Assembly (NCBI RefSeq): GCF_001665235.1
Contig: NZ_LZSC01000006.1
Span: 48,195-112,194 of the forward strand
DNA from: Mycobacterium sp. 1100029.7
Lineage (GTDB): Bacteria > Actinomycetota > Actinomycetes > Mycobacteriales > Mycobacteriaceae
DNA: 64,000 bases
Direction: 5' to 3'
The notes beneath the pieces are model-generated. The model made no database searches. It saw only the letters and a list, made by a program, of their open reading frames with translations, and was not told the DNA's origin. Numbering within the stretch: the first letter of the stretch is position 1; each line of letters opens with the position of its first letter. The translations under genes were made by a program, and so were the position numbers. Shown one piece after another: positions 56,728-64,000 of this stretch.

Positions 56728-56856
56728 TGCCAACCTGTGCCCCGGAGCGCGTGGGTGTATACCCATGCGTGGTTGATGTCACACGAATACTGCGCGACAG
56801 GAACGATTTACGGTGGTCAGGGCGGTTAACACGTACGAAACGCGTAGGTTGACACC

Positions 56857-59124
56857 ATGGCAGCACGGGTGAAGCTCACCAACGCCGACAAGGTGCTCTA
56901 CCCGGCTACCGGAACCACCAAGCACGACGTATTCGACTACTACACCCGCATCGCCGACGTGATGATCCCGCATATCGCGGGGCGCGCGGCGACTCGGAAG
57001 CGATGGCCGAACGGCGTCGAGCAGGATTCGTTCTTCGAAAAGCAGTTGGCGTCGTCTGCGCCGGACTGGCTGGCGCGCGCCAGCGTGACGCACCGCTCGG
57101 GAACCACGACCTACCCGATCATCGACAGTGTCGACGGGCTGGCCTGGATTGCTCAACAGGCCGCGCTGGAAGTCCACGTGCCGCAGTGGCGCTTCGTCGC
57201 GCAGTGGACCCGAAGCAAGGCAGAGGAGTTAAAGCCAGGTCCGGCAACACGATTGGTGTTCGACCTGGATCCGGGCGAGGGCGTGACCATGACGCAGCTG
57301 TGCGAGGTCGCGCATGCGGTGCGGGAGCTGATCACCGATATCGGGCTGACCACATATCCGTTGACCAGCGGCAGCAAGGGGGTGCACCTCTACACGCCGC
57401 TGGACGAGCCGGTGAGCAGCACCGGCGCCAGTGTGTTGGCAAAACGTATTGCACAGCAGCTGGAAAAGACGATGCCCAAGCTGGTCACCGCGACAATGAC
57501 CAAGAGCCTGCGCGCCGGGAAGGTGTTCTTGGACTGGAGCCAGAACAACGGCTCGAAAACCACGATCGCACCGTATTCGCTTCGGGGCAGGGAGTTCCCG
57601 ACGGTCGCGGCGCCGCGGACCTGGGACGAGCTCGCTGACCCGGAGGTGACACAGCTGCGATACGACGAAGTGTTGGAGCGGGTCGCCCGAGACGGCGACC
57701 TGCTCGCGCCGCTGGACGCCGACGCACCCGTCGCGGACCGGCTGACCACCTACCGCAGCATGCGTGACGCCGCGAAGACCCCGGAGCCGGTGCCCCAGGC
57801 CAAACCCGCTGTCGGACAGGGTAATACATTTGTCATACAGGAACATCACGCCCGCCGGCTGCACTACGACTTCCGGCTGGAGCGCGACGGCGTGCTGGTG
57901 TCGTGGGCGGTGCCGAAAAACCTGCCCGAGACGACGTCGGTGAATCATCTGGCCGTGCACACCGAAGATCATCCGCTTGAATACGGCTCGTTCGAAGGCA
58001 GTATCCCCAAAGGGGAGTACGGCGCCGGCAAGGTGGTCATCTGGGATTCGGGAACCTACGAGGCGGAGAAGTTCAATGATTCCGCCGAGAAGGGCGAAGT
58101 CATCGTCACGCTGCACGGCAACCGGATTTCCGGGCGGTATGCGCTGATTCAAACCAACGGCGACCAGTGGCTGGCGCATCGGATGAAAGACCAGCACGTG
58201 TTCGAGTTCGACGAGATCGCGCCGATGCTCGCCACACATGGTTCGGTCACCAATCTCAAACCGGCGCAGTGGGCCTTCGAAGGCAAATGGGACGGCTACC
58301 GGGTGCTGGTCGAAATGGATCGGGGCGCCGTGCGAGTGCGGTCCCGCAGTGGTCGCGACGTGACCGGTGAATACCCCCAACTGCGGGAACTGGCAGAAGA
58401 CTTGGCCGACCATCACGTGGTGCTCGACGGCGAAGCGGTGGTGCTGGACAAGGCGGGTGTACCCAGTTTCCACGAGATGCAGAACCGCGGCCGCGGCAGC
58501 CGCGTCGAGTTCTGGGCCTTCGACCTGCTCTATCTCGACGGTCGCTCGCTGCTGAAGGCGAAATACACCGATCGCCGCAAGCTGCTCGAAACACTTTCCA
58601 GCGCAAGCAATTTGATCGTTCCAGACCTGCTGCCGGGCAACGGCGCCGATGCGCTCGAGCATTCCCGTGAGCACGGCTGGGAGGGCGTAGTCGCCAAGAA
58701 GCGTGACGCGACGTATCAGCCGGGCCGACGTTCGGCGTCCTGGGTCAAGGACAAGCATTGGAACACGCAGGAAGTCGTGATCGGCGGCTGGAAGGCCGGA
58801 GAAGGTGGGCGGACCAGCGGCATCGGCTCGTTGATGGTCGGCATCCCCAGCGCGGACGGACTGCGCTTCGTCGGACGGGTGGGTACCGGCTTCACCGAAC
58901 GCGACCTGACCAACCTCAAGGAGACGCTGGCGCCGCTGCACACCGACCAGTCTCCCTTCGACGCCCGGCTGCCCACCCGCGACGCGAAGGGTGTCACATT
59001 CGTCGAGCCGGTGTTGGTCGGTGAAGTCCGCTACAGCGAGTGGACACCGGATGACCGCCTGCGCCAACCGAGTTGGCGTGGACTACGGCCGGATAAGAAA
59101 CCCAGTGAGGTGGTGCGGGAATGA
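56857..59124 (+). CDS. ligD: Multifunctional DNA repair ligase LigD
   Basis: 755 aa, close to the 759 of M. tuberculosis. Domains: N-terminal AEP polymerase (1-~285; RLVFDLDPGEG carries the metal-binding Asp pair, LTSGSKGVHLY the His), a 3'-phosphoesterase (~320-440; HHARRLHYDFRLE, PKGEYGAGKVVIWD), and an ATP-dependent ligase (~460-755) with nucleotidyl Lys ~477 in EGKWDGYR. It fills, trims and seals Ku-held ends. The stop overlaps the next gene by 4 bp. Confidence 0.97.
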   Translation: MAARVKLTNADKVLYPATGTTKHDVFDYYTRIADVMIPHIAGRAATRKRWPNGVEQDSFFEKQLASSAPDWLARASVTHRSGTTTYPIIDSVDGLAWIAQQAALEVHVPQWRFVAQWTRSKAEELKPGPATRLVFDLDPGEGVTMTQLCEVAHAVRELITDIGLTTYPLTSGSKGVHLYTPLDEPVSSTGASVLAKRIAQQLEKTMPKLVTATMTKSLRAGKVFLDWSQNNGSKTTIAPYSLRGREFPTVAAPRTWDELADPEVTQLRYDEVLERVARDGDLLAPLDADAPVADRLTTYRSMRDAAKTPEPVPQAKPAVGQGNTFVIQEHHARRLHYDFRLERDGVLVSWAVPKNLPETTSVNHLAVHTEDHPLEYGSFEGSIPKGEYGAGKVVIWDSGTYEAEKFNDSAEKGEVIVTLHGNRISGRYALIQTNGDQWLAHRMKDQHVFEFDEIAPMLATHGSVTNLKPAQWAFEGKWDGYRVLVEMDRGAVRVRSRSGRDVTGEYPQLRELAEDLADHHVVLDGEAVVLDKAGVPSFHEMQNRGRGSRVEFWAFDLLYLDGRSLLKAKYTDRRKLLETLSSASNLIVPDLLPGNGADALEHSREHGWEGVVAKKRDATYQPGRRSASWVKDKHWNTQEVVIGGWKAGEGGRTSGIGSLMVGIPSADGLRFVGRVGTGFTERDLTNLKETLAPLHTDQSPFDARLPTRDAKGVTFVEPVLVGEVRYSEWTPDDRLRQPSWRGLRPDKKPSEVVRE

Positions 59125-61055
59125 AATGGGTGACCTTCTCAGGACCCGACGGCGAGCGGACCGGGGTGCTCGCCGGCGACGCGATTCACCCGGTGCCGGC
59201 GGGCGTGACGCTACTCGAGCTGGTCGGCCGCGGCGCCGACGGACTGCGGGAAGCCGGTGCGGAGGCGTTGCGCGCCAAACCAGTGGCCCTGGACGGCGTG
59301 ACGTTGCTGGCACCGATCCCGCGACCGCCGTCGATCCGGGATTCGCTGTGTTTTTTGGACCATATGCGAAATTGCCAGGCCGCCATGGGTGGTGGCCGCG
59401 TGCTCAACGACACCTGGTATCGCATCCCCGCGTTCTACTTCGCTTGCCCTGCAACCGTTCTCGGGCCCTATCAGGATGCGCCGATGGCACCCGGAAGTGC
59501 TTGGCAGGATTTTGAATTGGAGATCGCCGCCGTCGTCGGAATCCGCGGGCAGGACTTGTCCGTCGAGCAGGCCGAACAAGCCATCATCGGCTACACCATC
59601 TTCAACGACTGGTCGGCCCGCGACCTGCAGCAGATGGAAGGCCAGCTGGCGATCGGGCAGGGTAAGGGCAAAGACAGCGGAGTCACCCTGGGGCCGTACC
59701 TGGTGACCCCCGACGAGCTCGAGCCGTATCGGCGCGACGGCGTGCTGGACCTGCAGGCGACCGCACTGGTCAACGACACCGTGATCGGATCGGGCTCGAC
59801 CGCCCAAATGGATTGGCGCTTCGGCGAAGTCATCTCCTACGTCTCGCGCGGCGTGCCGCTGAGGCCCGGTGACGTGATCGGCTCCGGCACCGTGCCCACC
59901 TGCACGCTCGTCGAGCACCTCAGCCTTGCGGACCCGGACTCCTTCCCCGGCTGGCTGCGCGATGGCGACGTCGTGACGCTGCGGGTGCAGGGTCTGGGGG
60001 AGACCCGGCAGGCCGTGCGCGCGAGCAGCGCACCGCACCGGCTGGCTCCCCGGCGCAATCCGGAAGCCGCGCCCGCGCCGGTACGCGTCAATCGGGCGCC
60101 CGCCCGCATTCCCTACACCCGCGGGTTGCACGAAGTCGGTGACCGGGTGTGGGCGTGGACGCTGCCGGACGGGGGCTATGGGTGGAGCAACGCCGGACTG
60201 GTCAGCGGTGCGGGCGCTTCGCTGCTCGTCGACACGCTGTTCGACCTTGCGTTGACCCGCGAGATGCTGTCGGCGATGGCTGTGGTCACCGAGCACGCGC
60301 CGATCACCGACGCGTTGATCACCCACTCCAACGGCGACCACACCCACGGCAATCAGTTGCTCGACCCGTCGGTGCGCATCATTGCCGCCCAGGGCACTGC
60401 CCAGGAGATCGAGCATGGGATGGCTCCCGAAATGCTGGCGCTGGTGCAGACCGGCAACCTCGGCCCAATCGCGACACCGTATACGCGAGACCGGTTCGGG
60501 CACTTCGACTTCAGCGGTATTCGAATTCGCAACGCCGACCAGACGTTCGATCGTGAGTTGACCATCGACGTCGGCGGACGGCGCGTCGATCTGCTGAACC
60601 TGGGTCCCGCGCACACCGCCGCCGACTCCGTGGTGCACGTCCCCGACGCCGGCGTGTTGTTCGGCGGCGATCTGCTGTTCATCGGCTGCACCCCGATCGT
60701 GTGGACGGGCCCGATCGCGAACTGGGTCGCCGCGTGTGACGCGATGATCGCGCTGGACGCACCGACGGTGGTGCCCGGACACGGCCCGGTGACCGACCCG
60801 GACGGAATCCGGGCTGTGCGTGGCTATCTCGTGCACATTGCCGAGCAGGCCAAGGCCGCCCACGACAAGGGGCTGTCGTGGGCGCAGGCCGCAGACACCA
60901 TCGACCTCGGTGAGTACGCCGGCTGGCTGGATGCCGAGCGGGTGGTCGTCAACGTCTACCAGTACTACCGCGAGATCGACCCCGATACACCGCAATTGGA
61001 GACCATGGCATTGCTGGTCACGCAGGCCGAATGGCTGGCCAAACACTCTTCCTAG
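59121..61055 (+). CDS. FAA-hydrolase / metallo-beta-lactamase fusion (Rv0939-like)
   Basis: 644 aa, the same length as Rv0939. Residues ~1-295: fumarylacetoacetate hydrolase/2-hydroxyhepta-diene-dioate isomerase fold, with metal ligands in WQDFELEIAAVVG and FNDWSARDLQ. A linker with Pro/Ala/Arg follows. Residues ~330-640: metallo-beta-lactamase fold with THSNGDHTHGN (~400), LGPAHTAADSV and VPGHGPVTD. Two hydrolytic activities on one chain suggest successive steps of aromatic or lactone catabolism. Coupled to ligD by ATGA, for no obvious functional reason. Confidence 0.9.
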   Translation: MKWVTFSGPDGERTGVLAGDAIHPVPAGVTLLELVGRGADGLREAGAEALRAKPVALDGVTLLAPIPRPPSIRDSLCFLDHMRNCQAAMGGGRVLNDTWYRIPAFYFACPATVLGPYQDAPMAPGSAWQDFELEIAAVVGIRGQDLSVEQAEQAIIGYTIFNDWSARDLQQMEGQLAIGQGKGKDSGVTLGPYLVTPDELEPYRRDGVLDLQATALVNDTVIGSGSTAQMDWRFGEVISYVSRGVPLRPGDVIGSGTVPTCTLVEHLSLADPDSFPGWLRDGDVVTLRVQGLGETRQAVRASSAPHRLAPRRNPEAAPAPVRVNRAPARIPYTRGLHEVGDRVWAWTLPDGGYGWSNAGLVSGAGASLLVDTLFDLALTREMLSAMAVVTEHAPITDALITHSNGDHTHGNQLLDPSVRIIAAQGTAQEIEHGMAPEMLALVQTGNLGPIATPYTRDRFGHFDFSGIRIRNADQTFDRELTIDVGGRRVDLLNLGPAHTAADSVVHVPDAGVLFGGDLLFIGCTPIVWTGPIANWVAACDAMIALDAPTVVPGHGPVTDPDGIRAVRGYLVHIAEQAKAAHDKGLSWAQAADTIDLGEYAGWLDAERVVVNVYQYYREIDPDTPQLETMALLVTQAEWLAKHSS

Positions 61056-61079
61056 CCGCGAAACCGTAGCTCGCGGCGC

Positions 61080-61994
61080 TCAGTGGAGAACGGCGGTCAC
61101 GAAACTGATGTTGTTGACCGGGCCGCGTTCATCGGCCGCCCGCAACCCGGGCAGACCGGCGGCGGTGAAGAGCTCGGCGAGCCTGAACCTGAGCACGTCC
61201 CAGCCGCGGTCCTGCAGGTGTGCGGCGACGTCGGTGTGTTCGGCGAAGTAGACCAACTGGGCATAATCCAACTCGAATCCATGCCGGGCCAGAGCATCCG
61301 TGATCTGTCGGGCCTCTTCCGGTGACTCCTCGACGGACCCGGTGACCGATCCGTAATCGGCGGCCAGGCGGCTGCCTTCGGCGCTCAAAGCAATGATGTT
61401 GTCCAGCAACCGAACCTCGGCCTCGGGCGGCAGAAAGCCGATCAGCACGCCCTCGGCCAGCCAGGCCGTGGGCTGGCCGGCATCGAAGCCGGTGGCCTGC
61501 AGCGCCGCGGGCCAGTCGTCGCGGAGGTCGATGCTGACCGGACGGCGTTCGGCGGTGGGTGTTGCGCCGATCTTCGACAACGTCGTGGTCTTGAAGTCGA
61601 TCACCTCCGGCTGGTCGATTTCGTACACCTTTGTCCCGGTGGGCCACTCCAGGCGATAGGCGCGGCTGTCCAGCCCGGCCGCCACGATCACGACCTGCCG
61701 GATTCCGGCCGCGGTGACCTGGGTGAAGTAGTCGTCGAAAAACCGGGCGCGAGCGCCGAACATGTCGGTCATCCGCGGGATGCCCAGCGCGCTGTCTTCC
61801 TCGACGTCGAATTCACCCGCGGCTATCCGGTTGAACAGGTCGATGCCGACCGCGCGCACCAACGGCTCGGCGAAGCGGTCGGTGACAACTGGCTCCGGGC
61901 GTCGGGTCGCGGCTGCCCGCGCAGCGGCAACCAGGGTGGCGGTGGCGCCCACGCTGCTGGCCAGGTCCCAGCTGTCGTCGTCAAGTCTCGCCAT
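61080..61994 (-). CDS. Class I SAM-dependent methyltransferase (TIGR00027 family)
   Basis: 304 aa from ATG 61994, with AGGAGGAACC. Typical of the large mycobacterial family: [24 protein letters not shown]-terminus, [13 protein letters not shown] (SAM motif I), [12 protein letters not shown], and [13 protein letters not shown]. Substrate unknown; related enzymes are annotated as leucine-carboxyl-methyltransferase-like. Convergent with the FAH-MBL gene and divergent from the crotonase. Confidence 0.92.
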   Translation of the reverse strand: MARLDDDSWDLASSVGATATLVAAARAAATRRPEPVVTDRFAEPLVRAVGIDLFNRIAAGEFDVEEDSALGIPRMTDMFGARARFFDDYFTQVTAAGIRQVVIVAAGLDSRAYRLEWPTGTKVYEIDQPEVIDFKTTTLSKIGATPTAERRPVSIDLRDDWPAALQATGFDAGQPTAWLAEGVLIGFLPPEAEVRLLDNIIALSAEGSRLAADYGSVTGSVEESPEEARQITDALARHGFELDYAQLVYFAEHTDVAAHLQDRGWDVLRFRLAELFTAAGLPGLRAADERGPVNNISFVTAVLH

Positions 61995-62068
61995 GGTTCC
62001 TCCTTCAATCGAGTCAAAAAGCACGGTATGCCTCATCGGTAAACAACGACGTCGCATACGGTTTCGAT

Positions 62069-62878
62069 ATGCCCGCAGTGAAATTGGAAACCCTCGAGGC
62101 CAACATCGCCTGTATCACCCTGAACCGGCCGGAGCGCTTGAACGCGATCGACGGTTCGCTGATCGACGGCGTCGACGAGGCGCTCGACGTGCTCGCCAAC
62201 GGCCAGTATCGGGTCGCGATCATCACCGGCACCGGCCGTGGGTTCTGCGCCGGTGCCGACCTCAGTGGCACCGGTCAGGCCTGGACGCAGCCCGCCAGTC
62301 CGCAGGCCCCGGCGTTCAAGGTCAATTACGACGCGCAGGTCCGGCTGGCCAACCTGTACACCCGGATCTACGAACTCGACATCCCGGTGATCGCGGCGGT
62401 CAACGGTGTCGCCGTCGGCGGCGGGCTGGCCTTCACGCTCGTCAGCGACATCCGGGTGGCTTCCGAGCAGGCCCGGTTCGGCTCGGTGTTCATCAAGGCC
62501 GGCTTCTCGTCCATGGACATGGGCACCAGCTACCTGCTGCCGAAGATCGTCGGCGCGGGTGTGGCCCGCGAGCTGATGTTGACCGGCCGCATCATCGACG
62601 CCGAGGAGGCCTACCGCATCAAGCTGGTGCACGAGGTGGTCGCCGCTGACGAACTGCTACCGGCGGCACTGCGCAAGGCTCGCGAGATCGCCGAGAACAA
62701 CGCATACGGCGTGTGGCAGACCAAGATTGGCCTCAACGCGGCGCTGGACGCGCCCAGTCTGCGGCACGCCATCGAGATCGAGAACCGCACTCAGATTCTC
62801 AGCGGCTTCACCAACAACCCGGTCGAGGCGGCCAAGGCACACATGGAGAAGCGGGCTCCCAACTGGGATCCGCTGTGA
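62069..62878 (+). CDS. Crotonase-fold (enoyl-CoA hydratase/isomerase-like) protein, catalytic Glu pair absent
   Basis: 269 aa. Crotonase features: [18 protein letters not shown], oxyanion-hole [13 protein letters not shown] and [22 protein letters not shown]. In true hydratases the two catalytic Glu occur in GGGCEL and FGQPE; here those stretches read GGGLAF and FGSVF, so neither Glu is present. It is therefore not a standard hydratase; isomerase, hydrolase or a binding role is more likely. It fits EchA-type proteins of mycobacterial lipid metabolism next to a KstR-type region. Confidence 0.85.
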   Translation: MPAVKLETLEANIACITLNRPERLNAIDGSLIDGVDEALDVLANGQYRVAIITGTGRGFCAGADLSGTGQAWTQPASPQAPAFKVNYDAQVRLANLYTRIYELDIPVIAAVNGVAVGGGLAFTLVSDIRVASEQARFGSVFIKAGFSSMDMGTSYLLPKIVGAGVARELMLTGRIIDAEEAYRIKLVHEVVAADELLPAALRKAREIAENNAYGVWQTKIGLNAALDAPSLRHAIEIENRTQILSGFTNNPVEAAKAHMEKRAPNWDPL

Positions 62879-62937
62879 GCCGGTCCTGATGGCGTCGGCC
62901 CGCTGCGCCCGGCTGACGCCGCGCTTGCGACCGCCGC

Positions 62938-63804
62938 TTAAACCTTCGCGATGACGTTCTCGGCGAACATCTCGAGGTTGCGGATCTTGGTGTCCAGCGC
63001 CTCGGTGTCCTTGCCCATGATGTAGGGGATGCGGAAGCCGACGATGACGTCGGTGACGCCCTTGTCCTCCAGCCGCTTGATGCCGTCCGCGGTATAGGCG
63101 TCAACCGAGATCACGTGGATCTGGAACGGGCCGGTCTTGCCGGCTTCTTCGCGGTACCGCTGGAGCTTGGCGATCAGCCCGTCGAGCTCCTCCGGGTCGC
63201 CGCCGCCGTGCATCCAGCCGTCCAGGCGTGCGGCGCGCTTGAGCGCCGCGTCGGCGTGCCCGCCGATCAACACCGGGATCGGCTCGGTGGGCGCCGGCGT
63301 CATCTTAGTCTTGGGGATGTCGTAGAACTCGCCATGGAATTCGAAATATTCACCGCTGGTGAGTCCCTGGATGATCTCGATGCATTCGTCCATGCGCTTG
63401 CCGCGGCGGGCGAACGGAACTCCCAGCAGTTCGTAATCCTCGGGCCACGGACTGGTGCCCACCCCGAAGCCGATCCGGTTGTTGGTCAGCGCGGCCAGCG
63501 AACCGATCTGCTTGGCGACCAATGCCGGCGGCCGGATGGGCAGCTTGAGGACGAAGAAGTTGAAGTGCAACGTGGTCGTCACCGCGCCCAACGCCCCTGT
63601 CAGCACGAAGGTTTCGATGAATTCCTTGCCGTCCAGGAACTCGCGATTCCCGTCGGGGGTGTACGGATACTTCGAGTCGGATTCGAAGGGATAGGCGATG
63701 CTGTCGGCGATCGTCATCGCGTGATACCCAGCCGCCTCGGCCGCCTGGGCCAGCGGAATGTAGTACTTGTGGTCGGTCATCGCCTCGGCATAGGTGAACC
63801 GCAC
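62938..63804 (-). CDS. LLM-class F420-dependent oxidoreductase (Rv0940c-like)
   Basis: 288 aa from GTG 63804, preceded by AGGAAGGCGG. Luciferase-like barrel with RFTYAEAMTDHKYYIPLAQAAEAAGY, IADSIAYP, NRIGFGVGTSPWPEDYELLGV and MTPAPTEPIPVLIGGHADAALKRAARLDGW outlines. The start region to codon 17 is part of a perfect inverted repeat with the divergent gene at the window edge. Same length as Rv0940c. A KstR-type operator lies 97 bp upstream. Confidence 0.9.
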   Translation of the reverse strand: MRFTYAEAMTDHKYYIPLAQAAEAAGYHAMTIADSIAYPFESDSKYPYTPDGNREFLDGKEFIETFVLTGALGAVTTTLHFNFFVLKLPIRPPALVAKQIGSLAALTNNRIGFGVGTSPWPEDYELLGVPFARRGKRMDECIEIIQGLTSGEYFEFHGEFYDIPKTKMTPAPTEPIPVLIGGHADAALKRAARLDGWMHGGGDPEELDGLIAKLQRYREEAGKTGPFQIHVISVDAYTADGIKRLEDKGVTDVIVGFRIPYIMGKDTEALDTKIRNLEMFAENVIAKV

Positions 63805-63900
63805 GTCATCCGCCTTCCTGTGGGGGCCGTCATCGGTCCCGAAAACCAGCTCTGATCCCACCCGTTCGGGTGTTGTGCGAGGACCCGCCCGCAAGCCAAA

Positions 63901-63916
63901 CTAGAACACGTTCTAG
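63901..63916. promoter_or_regulatory. KstR-type operator between divergent F420 oxidoreductase genes
   Basis: CTAGAACACGTTCTAG is a 7-bp-arm dyad and its core fits TNNAACNNGTTNNA, the KstR consensus, at all fixed positions. It lies in the loop of the inverted repeat, so one KstR dimer could control both divergent genes. Confidence 0.7.
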
Positions 63917-63951
63917 TGTCGTGTGACGGCCCCCACAGGAAGGCGGATGAC

Positions 63952-64000
63952 GTGCGGTTCACCTATGCCGAGGCGATGACCGACCACAAGTACTACATTC
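63952..64000 (+). CDS. LLM-class F420-dependent oxidoreductase, 5' fragment at window edge
   Basis: The first 16 codons (GTG 63952) read VRFTYAEAMTDHKYYI, identical to the divergent gene at 63804, with the same AGGAAGGCGG ribosome-binding site. The rest lies beyond the window. It is either a full duplicate or a truncated copy. Confidence 0.7.
   Translation, partial: MRFTYAEAMTDHKYYI

Larger units (their letters stand above)
63756..64000. repeat. Perfect 77-bp inverted repeat of two divergent gene starts
   Basis: 63756-63832 is the exact reverse complement of 63924-64000. The loop is 63833-63923 (91 bp). Each arm contains the ribosome-binding site, GTG start and about 16 codons of an F420-type oxidoreductase. 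The right arm is cut by the window edge, so the repeat may be longer. It implies a recent inverted duplication or ongoing gene conversion. Confidence 0.95.

Noticed and set aside
57229..59067. 612-codon open frame antisense to ligD
   Set aside because: Shadow of the ligD reading frame; His/Arg/Gln-rich composition with no domain.
59211..61046. 611-codon open frame antisense to the FAH-MBL gene
   Set aside because: Shadow frame with the same composition artefact.

Overview
The window looks like a chromosomal segment of a Mycobacterium species, probably a non-tuberculous one. The DNA is GC-rich. It carries F420-dependent luciferase-like oxidoreductases, mycobacterial DUF732 secreted proteins, a truncated haemoglobin N, a haemophore-like protein and a Ku/LigD end-joining pair. 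From about 42.2 kb to the right edge the gene order follows a block I know from M. tuberculosis (roughly Rv0924c to Rv0940c): mntH, a dehydrogenase-like gene and an SDR, pstS-pstC-pstA, ku, ligD, a 644-aa fusion enzyme and an F420-type oxidoreductase. This comparison is from memory, not from a search.

Layout. 0-10.8 kb: a two-component system cut by the left edge, a large MalT-type LuxR regulator, a c-di-GMP pair (EAL-DICT phosphodiesterase and membrane GGDEF cyclase) next to a truncated haemoglobin and an AraC regulator, then a MarR regulator divergent from a DinB-like enzyme with palindromic operators between them. 10.9-31 kb: an accessory, stress-flavoured region in which several families occur twice (UBP zinc finger, DJ-1/PfpI, PucR regulator, AraC regulator). 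It also holds an MFS transporter, a DUF2267/haemophore-like pair, a glycosyltransferase/debranching-enzyme pair, a nonsense-mutated SRPBCC gene, an AI-2E-type permease, GAF-ANTAR and STAS proteins, a monooxygenase, HdeD and a DUF1931 histone-fold protein. 30.1-38.8 kb: a tightly packed eight-gene minus-strand operon, dnaK-grpE-dnaJ-cbpM-clpB-thioredoxin-UBP zinc finger-(cNMP domain/thioredoxin-reductase-like). It combines a complete disaggregation machine with its own redox genes. A tRNA-Arg(CCT) follows at 39.2 kb.

39.3-50.7 kb: an F420-type oxidoreductase, a gamma-glutamylcyclotransferase/poly-gamma-glutamate-hydrolase fusion, a lipoprotein, mntH with an IdeR/MntR-like box, SDR/dehydrogenase genes with a KstR-type box, and a phosphate ABC transporter without its ATPase gene. 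50.7-56.8 kb: a second GGDEF cyclase, a gapless paralogue of the first, and a four-gene polyol catabolic operon. Together these separate ku from ligD. 56.8-64 kb: ligD translationally coupled to a FAH/metallo-beta-lactamase fusion, a methyltransferase and a crotonase-fold protein. The window ends in two divergent F420-type oxidoreductase genes whose 5' ends form a perfect 77-bp inverted repeat around a KstR-type operator.

The most unusual elements are the self-contained chaperone-redox operon with a ubiquitin-type zinc finger, the mirrored duplications in the stress region, the two I-site-defective cyclase paralogues, the GGCT-PGH fusion, the split ku/ligD locus and the inverted repeat at the right end.
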